Source of the DNA: Clostridia bacterium
GTDB lineage: Bacteria; Bacillota; Clostridia; Oscillospirales; Ruminococcaceae
NCBI GenBank assembly: GCA_021152595.1
Contig: JAGKVC010000082.1
Span: 1-13,942 of the forward strand
Direction: 5' to 3'
DNA: 13,942 nt
Shown: positions 1 to 5,492 of the stretch, piece after piece
Layout: every line of letters begins with the position of its first letter
How positions within the stretch are numbered: the first letter of the stretch is position 1
Made by a program: the position numbers and the translations under genes
The notes under the pieces: model-generated
Databases searched by the model: none
The model's input: the letters and a program-made list of their open reading frames with translations, nothing else
Told to the model about the DNA's origin: nothing

Positions 1-1
1 T

Positions 2-784
2 CCGGTGTTCGGTGACTTCGATCTGGACGGACAGTTCACGCTGGCAGACGGCGTCTTGTGCGATATGATCTATTTTGCAGAGCTGAATGATGTGCTGGAT
101 ATGATTCCGCTGACCGATGCGCAGCTCCGTCAGGCAGACATCATTCCCGGATGTACCCTCGACAGCAATTCGGCATATCCGCTCGGCAGAGATGAAGAAC
201 AAGCGATTCTCCATACACTTCGCCTGATTTATTCCTATGATCTGACCGGTATCACGCCGCCGGATTATCTTGCAAATCAGAATTACTATGACGATTATAC
301 GCTGTACCGTTCTCCGCGGCTTGTCCGTGAGCTGCCGATCGACTGGGCATCCATCGGTCTGACCGGCGATTTCACCGAGGATGATTTCTGGAGAGTTGTC
401 AGTCCGGAATATGCACTGGAGCGCTACGAGGAGGAAAACGGTCCGCTCCCCGCAGACAACGATCAGATCGGCGATTTCCTCAACGCGGTTCGCGTCACGC
501 AGAGCAAGTATGCAGAGATGATCGGCGAACTGATGAAACGCGAAGGAGACAAATGGGAAGATCCGATTTATGATTTCGGTATTGCAATCGAACGCTGCCG
601 CAGCTATGCCGTAAAGCTGCACCGTCAGAAATTCGGTGAGCCCAGTTATGCGCCTGCTTTTGCGGAGCCTGCTGATCCGAGACTGATTTTTACCGATGAG
701 GATCTGACATGGGATGCAATGCTGAAAGTCTTTGAGGAAGCAAAGACTTATACTGTCTTCGGCGCACCGGATTTCAGACTTTGA
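2..784 (+). CDS. C-terminal part of a dockerin-like protein, function unknown (5' end outside window)
   Basis: The frame is open to the left edge of the window (codons from base 2), so the GTG at base 5 is probably not the start and the gene is partial. Numbering from the first visible codon, residues 5-16 form a dockerin/EF-hand-like calcium loop with Asp at loop positions 1, 3, 5 and 12 (D5, D7, D9, D16), followed by a helix. A second, degenerate loop at residues 54-65 keeps D54, N56 and E65 but has Ala at position 5. About 180 residues follow that I do not recognise. They are acidic and rich in Tyr and Asp, with no visible membrane segment. Dockerins anchor secreted proteins to cohesins, but they usually lie at the very end of a protein, so this may be a calcium-binding module with another role. 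A strong terminator follows the stop and separates the gene from ylxM. Confidence 0.6.
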   Translation, partial: PVFGDFDLDGQFTLADGVLCDMIYFAELNDVLDMIPLTDAQLRQADIIPGCTLDSNSAYPLGRDEEQAILHTLRLIYSYDLTGITPPDYLANQNYYDDYTLYRSPRLVRELPIDWASIGLTGDFTEDDFWRVVSPEYALERYEEENGPLPADNDQIGDFLNAVRVTQSKYAEMIGELMKREGDKWEDPIYDFGIAIERCRSYAVKLHRQKFGEPSYAPAFAEPADPRLIFTDEDLTWDAMLKVFEEAKTYTVFGAPDFRL

Positions 785-818
785 CAATGATTGATACAGC
801 TGTGCAAGCTCCCGTTTT

Positions 819-858
819 CGCCGCCTCTCCGGTTCATTCCGGAGGGGCGGCGTTTTTT
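819..858 (+). terminator. Intrinsic terminator of the dockerin-like gene
   Basis: A 14-bp stem (819-832 with 839-852, one T:G wobble, GC-rich) has a 6-base loop and is followed directly by six T (853-858). It lies 35 bases after the stop codon at 784. Confidence 0.9.
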
Positions 859-1004
859 GCGGGAACAAATACCCCTCAATTATATAGACAGAAAATCTGC
901 CGCAAATGTAACAAGAAAACCGAAAAAATATCTCACAAATTTGAAGGGCGGACTTTCAGGCGGCGGTTTTCCTGCGAAAACGCGAAAAAATTTCAGTTTT
1001 CCCC
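859..1004. other. Intergenic stretch without a recognisable gene
   Basis: Between the terminator at 819-858 and the ylxM promoter I see no convincing gene or structured element. The short reading frames that cross it overlap the terminator and promoter, have no ribosome binding site and have no recognisable protein sequence. The DNA is A-rich close to the promoter, as is common upstream of strong promoters. Confidence 0.5.
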
Positions 1005-1033
1005 TTGACAAACAGGGGGAAAGCTGTTATAAT
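1005..1033 (+). promoter_or_regulatory. Perfect-consensus sigma-A-type promoter of the ylxM-ffh cluster
   Basis: TTGACA at 1005-1010 and TATAAT at 1028-1033 are separated by exactly 17 bp. Both hexamers match the housekeeping consensus fully. Transcription would start near 1040, giving a leader of about 50 bases before the chosen ylxM start at 1091. Confidence 0.9.
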
Positions 1034-1076
1034 AGGAGAGCTGGTGTAAAGGCTTTGACCATGACAGCTAAAAGAC

Positions 1077-1083
1077 AGGGGGG
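1077..1083 (+). promoter_or_regulatory. Ribosome binding site that decides the ylxM start
   Basis: AGGGGGG lies 7 bases before the GTG at 1091. The in-frame ATG at 1061 has only a weaker AAAGG (1048-1052) and would add ten residues that the YlxM family does not need, so GTG 1091 is preferred. Confidence 0.6.
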
Positions 1084-1090
1084 CAGATCA

Positions 1091-1420
1091 GTGAAGAATC
1101 TGGATTTTGTACTGCTGCTCGACTGCTACGGCAATATGCTGACCGAACGGCAGCGGACATTGCTTGAGGGCTATTATGACGAAGACCTCTCGCTCGCAGA
1201 GCTGGCAGAGCCGCTCGGGATCTCCCGTCAGGCGGTGCATGACAGCATCCGCAGAGGCGAACGTCAGCTCGAAGAATACGAAGCGCAGATGGGCATTGCA
1301 GAAAGACTCAAGGCTGCCCGCGCAATATTTGAAGAAATTGAAGCACTCAGCGCAGATCTGCCCGAGCCGCAGCGCTCCGGCATCGCGGAAGCCGCAGGCA
1401 GGGGCAAGGCGCTATTCTGA
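1091..1420 (+). CDS. ylxM: YlxM family SRP-associated helix-turn-helix protein
   Basis: A 109-residue protein of the YlxM/p13 family, which is encoded beside ffh or ftsY in Firmicutes and is thought to modulate the signal recognition particle. It has the family pattern: an N-terminal 'LLDCYGNMLTERQR' segment, a 'YYDEDLSLAELAEPLGISRQ' helix-turn-helix at about residues 28-57 resembling sigma-factor region 4, then an acidic helix. The C-terminus after residue 90 is short and poorly conserved. The GTG start at 1091 fits the family's usual N-terminus; ATG 1061 is an alternative. The stop lies 30 bases before ffh, and a perfect promoter lies just upstream, so it is the first gene of the SRP transcript. 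Identification rests on sequence pattern plus the adjacent ffh. Confidence 0.9.
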   Translation: MKNLDFVLLLDCYGNMLTERQRTLLEGYYDEDLSLAELAEPLGISRQAVHDSIRRGERQLEEYEAQMGIAERLKAARAIFEEIEALSADLPEPQRSGIAEAAGRGKALF

Positions 1421-1450
1421 AAAACGATTGAAGAACAGGAGGGAACAGCA

Positions 1451-2830
1451 ATGGCTTTTGAAGGATTGCAGGATAAACTCGGACAGGTATTCAAAAAGCT
1501 CAAGGCACGCGGAAAGCTCACCGAGGCGGATGTCAAGGAAGCAATGCGCGAGGTACGGCTTGCCCTTCTGGAAGCGGATGTCAGCTATAAGGTCGTCAAG
1601 GATTTTGTCGCGCGCGTTTCGGAGCGTGCGGTCGGTGAGGAGGTTCTCGCCAGCCTGACGCCGGCGCAGCAGGTCGTCAAGATCGTCAATGAGGAGCTGG
1701 TCTCCCTGATGGGCGACGGCAATTCGCGCCTGAATTTTGCCGCAAAGCCCCCGACAATCCTGATGTTCTGCGGCTTGCAGGGCTCCGGTAAAACGACGCA
1801 CTGCGCAAAGCTCGCAAAGCTGCTCAAGAAAGAGGGACATCATCCGCTGCTCGTCGCCTGTGACGTCTACCGTCCGGCTGCAATCGACCAGCTCAAGGTC
1901 GTCGGCGGTCAGGCAGAGGTCAGCGTCTTTGAACTCGGTCAGATTGATCCGGTCGAGATCGCCGTTCAGGGCGTCAAGTACGCAAAGGATCACAATCACG
2001 ATGTTGTCATTCTCGATACGGCAGGAAGACTGCATATCGACGAAAAGCTCATGGATGAGCTGAAAAATATCAAGGCGGAAACGAATCCCGATGAGATCAT
2101 GCTCGTTGTCGATGCCATGACCGGTCAGGATGCCGTCAACGTCGCAAAGGCATTCGATGAGGCGCTGGGCATTACCGGCGTGCTGATGTCGAAGCTCGAT
2201 TCCGATACCAGAGGCGGTGCGGCACTCTCCGTGCTGTCCGTCACCGGCAAGCCGATCAAATATGTCGGTATGGGCGAAAAGCTCGACGATTTCGAGCAGT
2301 TCCACCCCGACAGAATGGCATCCAGAATCCTCGGCATGGGCGATGTTCTCTCGCTGATCGAAAAGGCGGAGGATGTCTATTCCAAGCAGGAGGCGGAGCG
2401 TCTCTCTCAGAAGCTCCAGAAGAGCCAGTTCGATATGGATGATCTGCTCGATCAGATGCGCCAGATCCGCAAGATGGGCGATCTCAAGAAGATCGTCGGC
2501 ATGCTTCCGGGTGTCGGCAATAAGCTCGACGAGCTGGATATCGACGACAACGCCTTCGGCAGAGTGGAAGCGATGATCACTTCCATGACACCGGCAGAGC
2601 GCGCAAAGCCCTCGATCATCAATCCCTCGCGCAAGCGCAGAATCGCCAAGGGCTCCGGTACGCAGGTACAGGACGTCAACCGCCTGCTCAAGCAGTTTGA
2701 GCAGATGCAGCAGATGATGAAAAAGCTCGGCGGCATGGGCGGCAAGAAGGGACTCTTCGGCAGACGCAAGATGCCCAAGCTCGATCCGAAAATGATGAGC
2801 GGCATGGGCGGCGGCTTTCCGAAATTCTGA
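1451..2830 (+). CDS. ffh: Signal recognition particle protein Ffh (SRP54 GTPase)
   Basis: The cytoplasmic GTPase that, with SRP RNA, binds signal sequences on nascent chains and hands ribosomes to FtsY at the membrane. Its 459 residues are within the usual range. Domains in order: N domain (about 1-95) with the 'LEADVSYKVVKDF' helix; G domain with G1 GLQGSGKTT (108-116), G3 DTAGR (189-193), G4 SKLD (247-250) and the GMGEKLDDFEQF closing motif (272-283); and M domain from about 300 carrying the SRP-RNA-binding helix-turn-helix SRKRRIAKGSGT (393-404) and a Met/Gly/Lys-rich tail (MQQMMKKLGGMG). AGGAGGG at 1437-1443 lies 7 bases before the ATG. ylxM lies upstream and the next gene starts 9 bases after the stop, which implies co-transcription. 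No SRP RNA gene was seen in the window. Confidence 0.98.
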   Translation: MAFEGLQDKLGQVFKKLKARGKLTEADVKEAMREVRLALLEADVSYKVVKDFVARVSERAVGEEVLASLTPAQQVVKIVNEELVSLMGDGNSRLNFAAKPPTILMFCGLQGSGKTTHCAKLAKLLKKEGHHPLLVACDVYRPAAIDQLKVVGGQAEVSVFELGQIDPVEIAVQGVKYAKDHNHDVVILDTAGRLHIDEKLMDELKNIKAETNPDEIMLVVDAMTGQDAVNVAKAFDEALGITGVLMSKLDSDTRGGAALSVLSVTGKPIKYVGMGEKLDDFEQFHPDRMASRILGMGDVLSLIEKAEDVYSKQEAERLSQKLQKSQFDMDDLLDQMRQIRKMGDLKKIVGMLPGVGNKLDELDIDDNAFGRVEAMITSMTPAERAKPSIINPSRKRRIAKGSGTQVQDVNRLLKQFEQMQQMMKKLGGMGGKKGLFGRRKMPKLDPKMMSGMGGGFPKF

Positions 2831-2834
2831 GGTG
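2829..2834 (+). promoter_or_regulatory. Ribosome binding site overlapping the ffh stop codon
   Basis: GAGGTG overlaps the last two bases of the ffh TGA stop (2828-2830) and lies 5 bases before the ATG at 2840. The overlap suggests translational coupling of the small membrane protein to ffh. Confidence 0.65.
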
Positions 2835-2839
2835 CCGCG

Positions 2840-3109
2840 ATGCTCAGCAACAACAATGATCCGTTCCTGCACTGGCTGACGCTTGCCATTCCGGTGCTAC
2901 TGCTCGGCAGCGGAATCATGGTGCTGGTTTCGGCGCTCTTCGGCTTTCCGAAGATGTATGAGAAAAGCAAGAATCCGCAGATGCAGGATCAGCTCGCACG
3001 CTGGGGCAAGAAAAAAGCGCGCCTCATTCACGCGCTCGCATCACTGCCGCTGCTTGCATTCGGCGGCTATCTGCTCTATTGCTGGCTGTTCGGTCCCGTT
3101 CAGCACTGA
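2840..3109 (+). CDS. Small two-helix membrane protein, function unknown
   Basis: An 89-residue protein that I do not recognise. Two hydrophobic segments are visible: about residues 12-36 (WLTLAIPVLLLGSGIMVLV...) and 64-84 (HALASLPLLAFGGYLLYCWLF). They are joined by a strongly basic loop (residues 38-62, with the cluster GKKKAR). By the positive-inside rule the loop should be cytoplasmic and both termini outside. There is no cleavable signal peptide and no enzymatic motif. It starts 9 bases after ffh with a ribosome binding site overlapping the ffh stop, and rpsP follows after 72 bases with no terminator between, so it is most likely part of the SRP/S16 transcript. A link to protein insertion is suggested only by position. 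Base composition matches its neighbours. Confidence 0.75.
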   Translation: MLSNNNDPFLHWLTLAIPVLLLGSGIMVLVSALFGFPKMYEKSKNPQMQDQLARWGKKKARLIHALASLPLLAFGGYLLYCWLFGPVQH

Positions 3110-3122
3110 AAATCCGATTTCA

Positions 3123-3153
3123 TTGCAAAAACTCATATTTGCATGAATATATA
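3123..3153 (+). promoter_or_regulatory. Possible weak internal promoter before rpsP
   Basis: The AT-rich gap before rpsP contains TTGCAA (3123-3128) and TATATA (3148-3153) with a 19-bp spacer. The spacing and hexamers are poor, so this is only a candidate. The absence of a terminator between 3109 and 3182 means read-through from the ffh promoter would be enough. Confidence 0.25.
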
Positions 3154-3181
3154 TGTTATCAAAATGTGGAGGTGAATAAAA

Positions 3182-3424
3182 ATGGCAGTTAAGATTCGTC
3201 TGAGAAGAATGGGTGCAAAGAAGGCTCCGTTCTACCGTATCGTCGTCGCTGACGGCAGATATCCGAGAGACGGCCGCTTCATCGAGGAGATCGGTTACTA
3301 CGATCCGACCAAGGAGCCGTCCGTTGTCAAGGTTGATGCTGACAAGGCAAAGACATGGCTTCAGAACGGCGCACAGCCGACTGATACCGTCCGCGATATC
3401 CTGAAGAAGCAGGGCGTGCTGTAA
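3182..3424 (+). CDS. rpsP: 30S ribosomal protein S16
   Basis: Ribosomal protein S16 binds 16S rRNA and is needed for assembly of the 30S body. The 80-residue product begins with the family signature MAVKIRLRRMGAKKAPFYRI and continues with VVADGRYPRDGRFIEEIGYYDP, both near-canonical for bacterial S16; the C-terminus is short and ends GVL, as in many Firmicutes. GGAGGTG precedes the ATG at normal distance. It lies between the ffh-linked membrane gene and khpA, the same rpsP-khpA order as in Bacillus and Clostridia. Confidence 0.98.
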   Translation: MAVKIRLRRMGAKKAPFYRIVVADGRYPRDGRFIEEIGYYDPTKEPSVVKVDADKAKTWLQNGAQPTDTVRDILKKQGVL

Positions 3425-3462
3425 TCGGCACTTCCCCACTACCTTGGATTTGGGAGAACATC

Positions 3463-3696
3463 ATGAAAGAACTGTTGTATGCAATCGTAGAAGGCTTGGT
3501 CACGGATAAGACTGCAATTCAGATTACTGAGGACGCAGTCAATGAGGAGGGCATCACTGTCCTGCACCTCACCGTTGCACCGGATGACATGGGACGTGTC
3601 ATCGGCAAGCAGGGCAGAATCGCAAAAGCGATCCGGACACTGATGCGTGCCGGTGCTGCCCGTGAAAACCGGAAAGTTGCTGTGGAGATCGACTGA
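3463..3696 (+). CDS. khpA: KH-domain RNA-binding protein KhpA (YlqC family)
   Basis: A 77-residue single-KH-domain protein of the KhpA/YlqC family. In Firmicutes it partners with KhpB/EloR/Jag and binds RNA, affecting cell elongation and division. The KH signature is clear: VAPDDMGRVIGKQGRIAKAIRTL at about residues 38-60, with the GxxG loop G48-K-Q-G51 that contacts RNA. Length matches the family. GGGAG at 3452-3456 lies 6 bases before the ATG. It follows rpsP by 38 bases and is the last gene of the transcript: an intrinsic terminator starts 32 bases after the stop, whereas in many Firmicutes rimM, trmD and rplS follow. Confidence 0.95.
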   Translation: MKELLYAIVEGLVTDKTAIQITEDAVNEEGITVLHLTVAPDDMGRVIGKQGRIAKAIRTLMRAGAARENRKVAVEID

Positions 3697-3728
3697 TCTG
3701 CACATGCCGAATTGCACAGGAAAATTAT

Positions 3729-3770
3729 GGGGCAGAAACCGTCAGCCGGTTTCTTGTCCCTGATTTTTTT
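3729..3770 (+). terminator. Intrinsic terminator of the ylxM-ffh-rpsP-khpA cluster
   Basis: The arms GGGGCAGAAACCG (3729-3741) and CGGTTTCTTGTCCC (3747-3760) pair with one bulged T and a 5-base loop. A run of seven T (3764-3770) follows after 'tga'. Confidence 0.88.
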
Positions 3771-3798
3771 GTGCGGTATCTCTGCGCGATGAATGACA

Positions 3799-3840
3799 AT
3801 GGGATTCCAAAGAGACATTTTCCCTTTGGAATCCCATTTT
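3799..3840. terminator. Perfect 14-bp hairpin between convergent khpA and serS
   Basis: ATGGGATTCCAAAG (3799-3812) pairs perfectly with 3824-3837 around an 11-base loop. On the + strand only three further T follow (3838-3840), and on the - strand there is no T tract, so it is a weak or backup terminator or another RNA structure. Confidence 0.55.
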
Positions 3841-3856
3841 ACGCACAAATAGAAGA

Positions 3857-3904
3857 AAGCCGCTGAAATGCAAGCTGTTACGCTCATTTCAGCGGCTTAT
3901 TTTT
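3857..3904. terminator. Probable bidirectional terminator at the serS 3' end
   Basis: A perfect 14-bp stem, AAGCCGCTGAAATG (3857-3870) with 3885-3898, has a 14-base loop. On the + strand five T follow (3900-3904). Read on the - strand, the stem is followed by a pyrimidine-rich TTTCTTCTATTT. It lies 28 bases beyond the serS stop, so it probably terminates serS and catches + strand read-through. Confidence 0.75.
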
Positions 3905-3931
3905 GATCTCAAACGGGTTTGTCAGACAGTC

Positions 3932-5221
3932 TTATTTCTTGACCGGTGTCAGGACTGCCTTGCCGCCCATATACGGACGGAGAACCTCCGGCACATTGAC
4001 GGTGCCGTCTGCCTGATAGTGATTCTCGAGCAGTGCGATCAGCATTCTCGGCGGCGCAACAACGGTATTGTTGAGCGTGTGGACAAGGTAGGTGCCGTTT
4101 TCGCCCTTGGTGCGGATCTTCAGGCGGCGTGCCTGTGCATCACCGAGATTCGAGCAGGAGCAGACCTCAAAATACTTCTTCTGACGCGGGCTCCATGCCT
4201 CGATATCGCAGGACTTGACCTTGAGGTTTGCGAGGTCGCCGGAGCAGCACTCGAGCTGACGAACCGGAATCTCCATGCTGCGGAACAGGTCAACAGAGAG
4301 CTTCCACATCTTGTTGTACCAGTCCATGCTCTCCTCCGGCTTGCAGATGACGATCATCTCCTGCTTCTCGAACTGGTGGATGCGGTAAACGCCGCGCTCC
4401 TCCAGACCGTGTGCGCCGGTCTCCTTGCGGAAGCACGGCGAATAGGAGGTCAGTGTCAGCGGCAGTGTCTTCTCGTCGATCATCTGTCCGACGAATCTGC
4501 CGATCATGGTATGCTCAGAGGTGCCGATCATATAGAGATCCTCGCCCTCGATCTTGTACATCATCGCTTCCATTTCCTCGAAGCTCATAACGCCTTCGAC
4601 GATGTTCTTGTGCATCATGAAGGGCGGAATGACATAGGTGAAGCCGTGGTCGATCATGAAATCTCTTGCGTATGCAAGGACAGCCTCATGCAGACGCGCA
4701 ACATCGCCGAGCAGATAATAGAAGCCCTCGCCTGCGACTCTGCCTGCGGATTCCTTATCGAGTCCGCCGAGGCTCTGCATGATCTCCGCGTGATAGGGGA
4801 TCTCATAATCCGGCACAACCGGCTCACCGAAGCGCTCGACCTCGACATTTTCGCTGTCGTCCTTGCCGATCGGCACGGAAGCGTCGATCATCTGCGGAAT
4901 GCGCTTCATGATGTCCTCATAGCGAACGGTCAGCTCGTCCATGAGCGCTTCCTTTTCCTTCATGATGACGGCATTTTCCTTGACCTGTGCGCGGATTGCC
5001 TCAGCCTCTTCCTTTTTGCCCTCTTTCATGAGCACCGGAACCTGAGCAGAGAGCTTATTACGCTGCGCACGCAGATCCTCGGAGATATGCTTTGCCTCCA
5101 TGATCTGTGCATAGAGATCCGCGACCTCGTCTACGAGCGGGAGCTTGTCGTCCTGGAACTTCTTTTTGATGTTCTCCTTGACAGCATCCTTGTTGTTAAT
5201 CAGAAATTTAATATCAAGCAT
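3932..5221 (-). CDS. serS: Seryl-tRNA synthetase (serine--tRNA ligase)
   Basis: A class II aminoacyl-tRNA synthetase that charges tRNA-Ser. The 429 residues show the N-terminal antiparallel coiled-coil arm (about 30-110, rich in Lys/Glu/Ala), GTSEH (233-237, the TxE serine-binding element), motif 2 PCFRKETGAHG...GVYRIHQFEK (262-286), CSGDL (326-330), SCSNLGDAQARR (355-366), and motif 3 PPRMLIALLENH (390-401) followed by PEVLRPYMGG. The start is set at 5221 because AAGGAG (5229-5234 on this strand) precedes it by 7 bases and the family N-terminus is MLDIKFL. A longer frame reaching 5272 would begin at the transcription start itself. It has its own promoter and a leader too short for a T-box. 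The NNTVVAPP segment before motif 3 differs from the usual bacterial NGSGLAVG. Confidence 0.97.
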   Translation of the reverse strand: MLDIKFLINNKDAVKENIKKKFQDDKLPLVDEVADLYAQIMEAKHISEDLRAQRNKLSAQVPVLMKEGKKEEAEAIRAQVKENAVIMKEKEALMDELTVRYEDIMKRIPQMIDASVPIGKDDSENVEVERFGEPVVPDYEIPYHAEIMQSLGGLDKESAGRVAGEGFYYLLGDVARLHEAVLAYARDFMIDHGFTYVIPPFMMHKNIVEGVMSFEEMEAMMYKIEGEDLYMIGTSEHTMIGRFVGQMIDEKTLPLTLTSYSPCFRKETGAHGLEERGVYRIHQFEKQEMIVICKPEESMDWYNKMWKLSVDLFRSMEIPVRQLECCSGDLANLKVKSCDIEAWSPRQKKYFEVCSCSNLGDAQARRLKIRTKGENGTYLVHTLNNTVVAPPRMLIALLENHYQADGTVNVPEVLRPYMGGKAVLTPVKK

Positions 5222-5228
5222 TGTATTT

Positions 5229-5234
5229 CTCCTT
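5229..5234 (-). promoter_or_regulatory. Ribosome binding site that decides the serS start
   Basis: AAGGAG on the - strand lies 7 bases upstream of the ATG at 5221. The upstream in-frame ATG at 5272 has no such site and sits at the edge of the -10 box. Confidence 0.85.
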
Positions 5235-5275
5235 CTGCGGATGGGATCCGCTTTTGCTGTATAACAGTTCACTTT

Positions 5276-5304
5276 ATTATATCACAGTTTTGCCGCCGCG
5301 TCAA
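5276..5304 (-). promoter_or_regulatory. serS promoter
   Basis: On the - strand, TTGACG (5299-5304) and TATAAT (5276-5281) are 17 bp apart. The start point near 5269 gives a leader of roughly 45-50 bases. Confidence 0.85.
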
Positions 5305-5320
5305 GAGCAAGTCCGCTCCG

Positions 5321-5437
5321 AATTAGAAATGAGAAATTAGAAGTGAGAAATTTCGGTATCGCCTTGCGGCGATGATTCAAAATCGTCCGCGTTAGCGGAC
5401 ACCGCAATTTCTAATTTCTCATTCCTAATTTCTCATT
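5321..5437. repeat. AT-rich palindromic repeat element, full copy
   Basis: The outer arms consist of repeated AATGAGAAATTAG-type units: left about 5321-5352, and right (reverse complement) about 5406-5437. Between the arms are two GC-rich mini-hairpins: ATCGCC/GGCGAT (5358-5372) and GTCCGC-gtta-GCGGAC (5385-5400). The right half recurs at 7659-7711. It lies between the aminotransferase 3' end and the serS promoter. It looks like a small non-coding, non-autonomous repeat; no reading frame fits it. Confidence 0.75.
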
Positions 5438-5442
5438 ATACA

Positions 5443-5480
5443 ATCAGCGCCGCAAGTCCGGATCGGCTCACGGCGCTGAT
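5443..5480 (-). terminator. Probable terminator hairpin of the aminotransferase gene
   Basis: A perfect 10-bp stem, ATCAGCGCCG (5443-5452) with CGGCGCTGAT (5471-5480), has an 18-base loop and lies 13 bases after the stop of the - strand gene. The tract that follows on the - strand (TGTATAATGAGA) is not T-rich, so efficiency is uncertain. Confidence 0.5.
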
Positions 5481-5492
5481 GATCAGAATGCC

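Noticed and set aside
781..1008. A 75-codon frame between the dockerin-like gene and ylxM
   Set aside because: It spans the terminator stem and T run and the -35 box, and the protein is Lys/Arg-rich without any motif.
1412..2872. A 486-codon open frame opposite ffh, rich in His and Leu
   Set aside because: It is codon-aligned antisense to ffh. Runs such as HAAHHFRIE are typical of antisense translation of biased genes.
5222..5268. T-box riboswitch in the serS leader
   Set aside because: The leader is only about 45-50 bases, far too short for a T-box, and no T-box core sequence or antiterminator pair is present.
5222..5272. N-terminal extension of SerRS starting at 5272
   Set aside because: It begins at about the transcription start, lacks a ribosome binding site, and is not part of the family sequence.
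4019..5326. A 435-codon open frame opposite serS
   Set aside because: It is codon-aligned antisense to a well-conserved synthetase, starts inside it and runs over its promoter.
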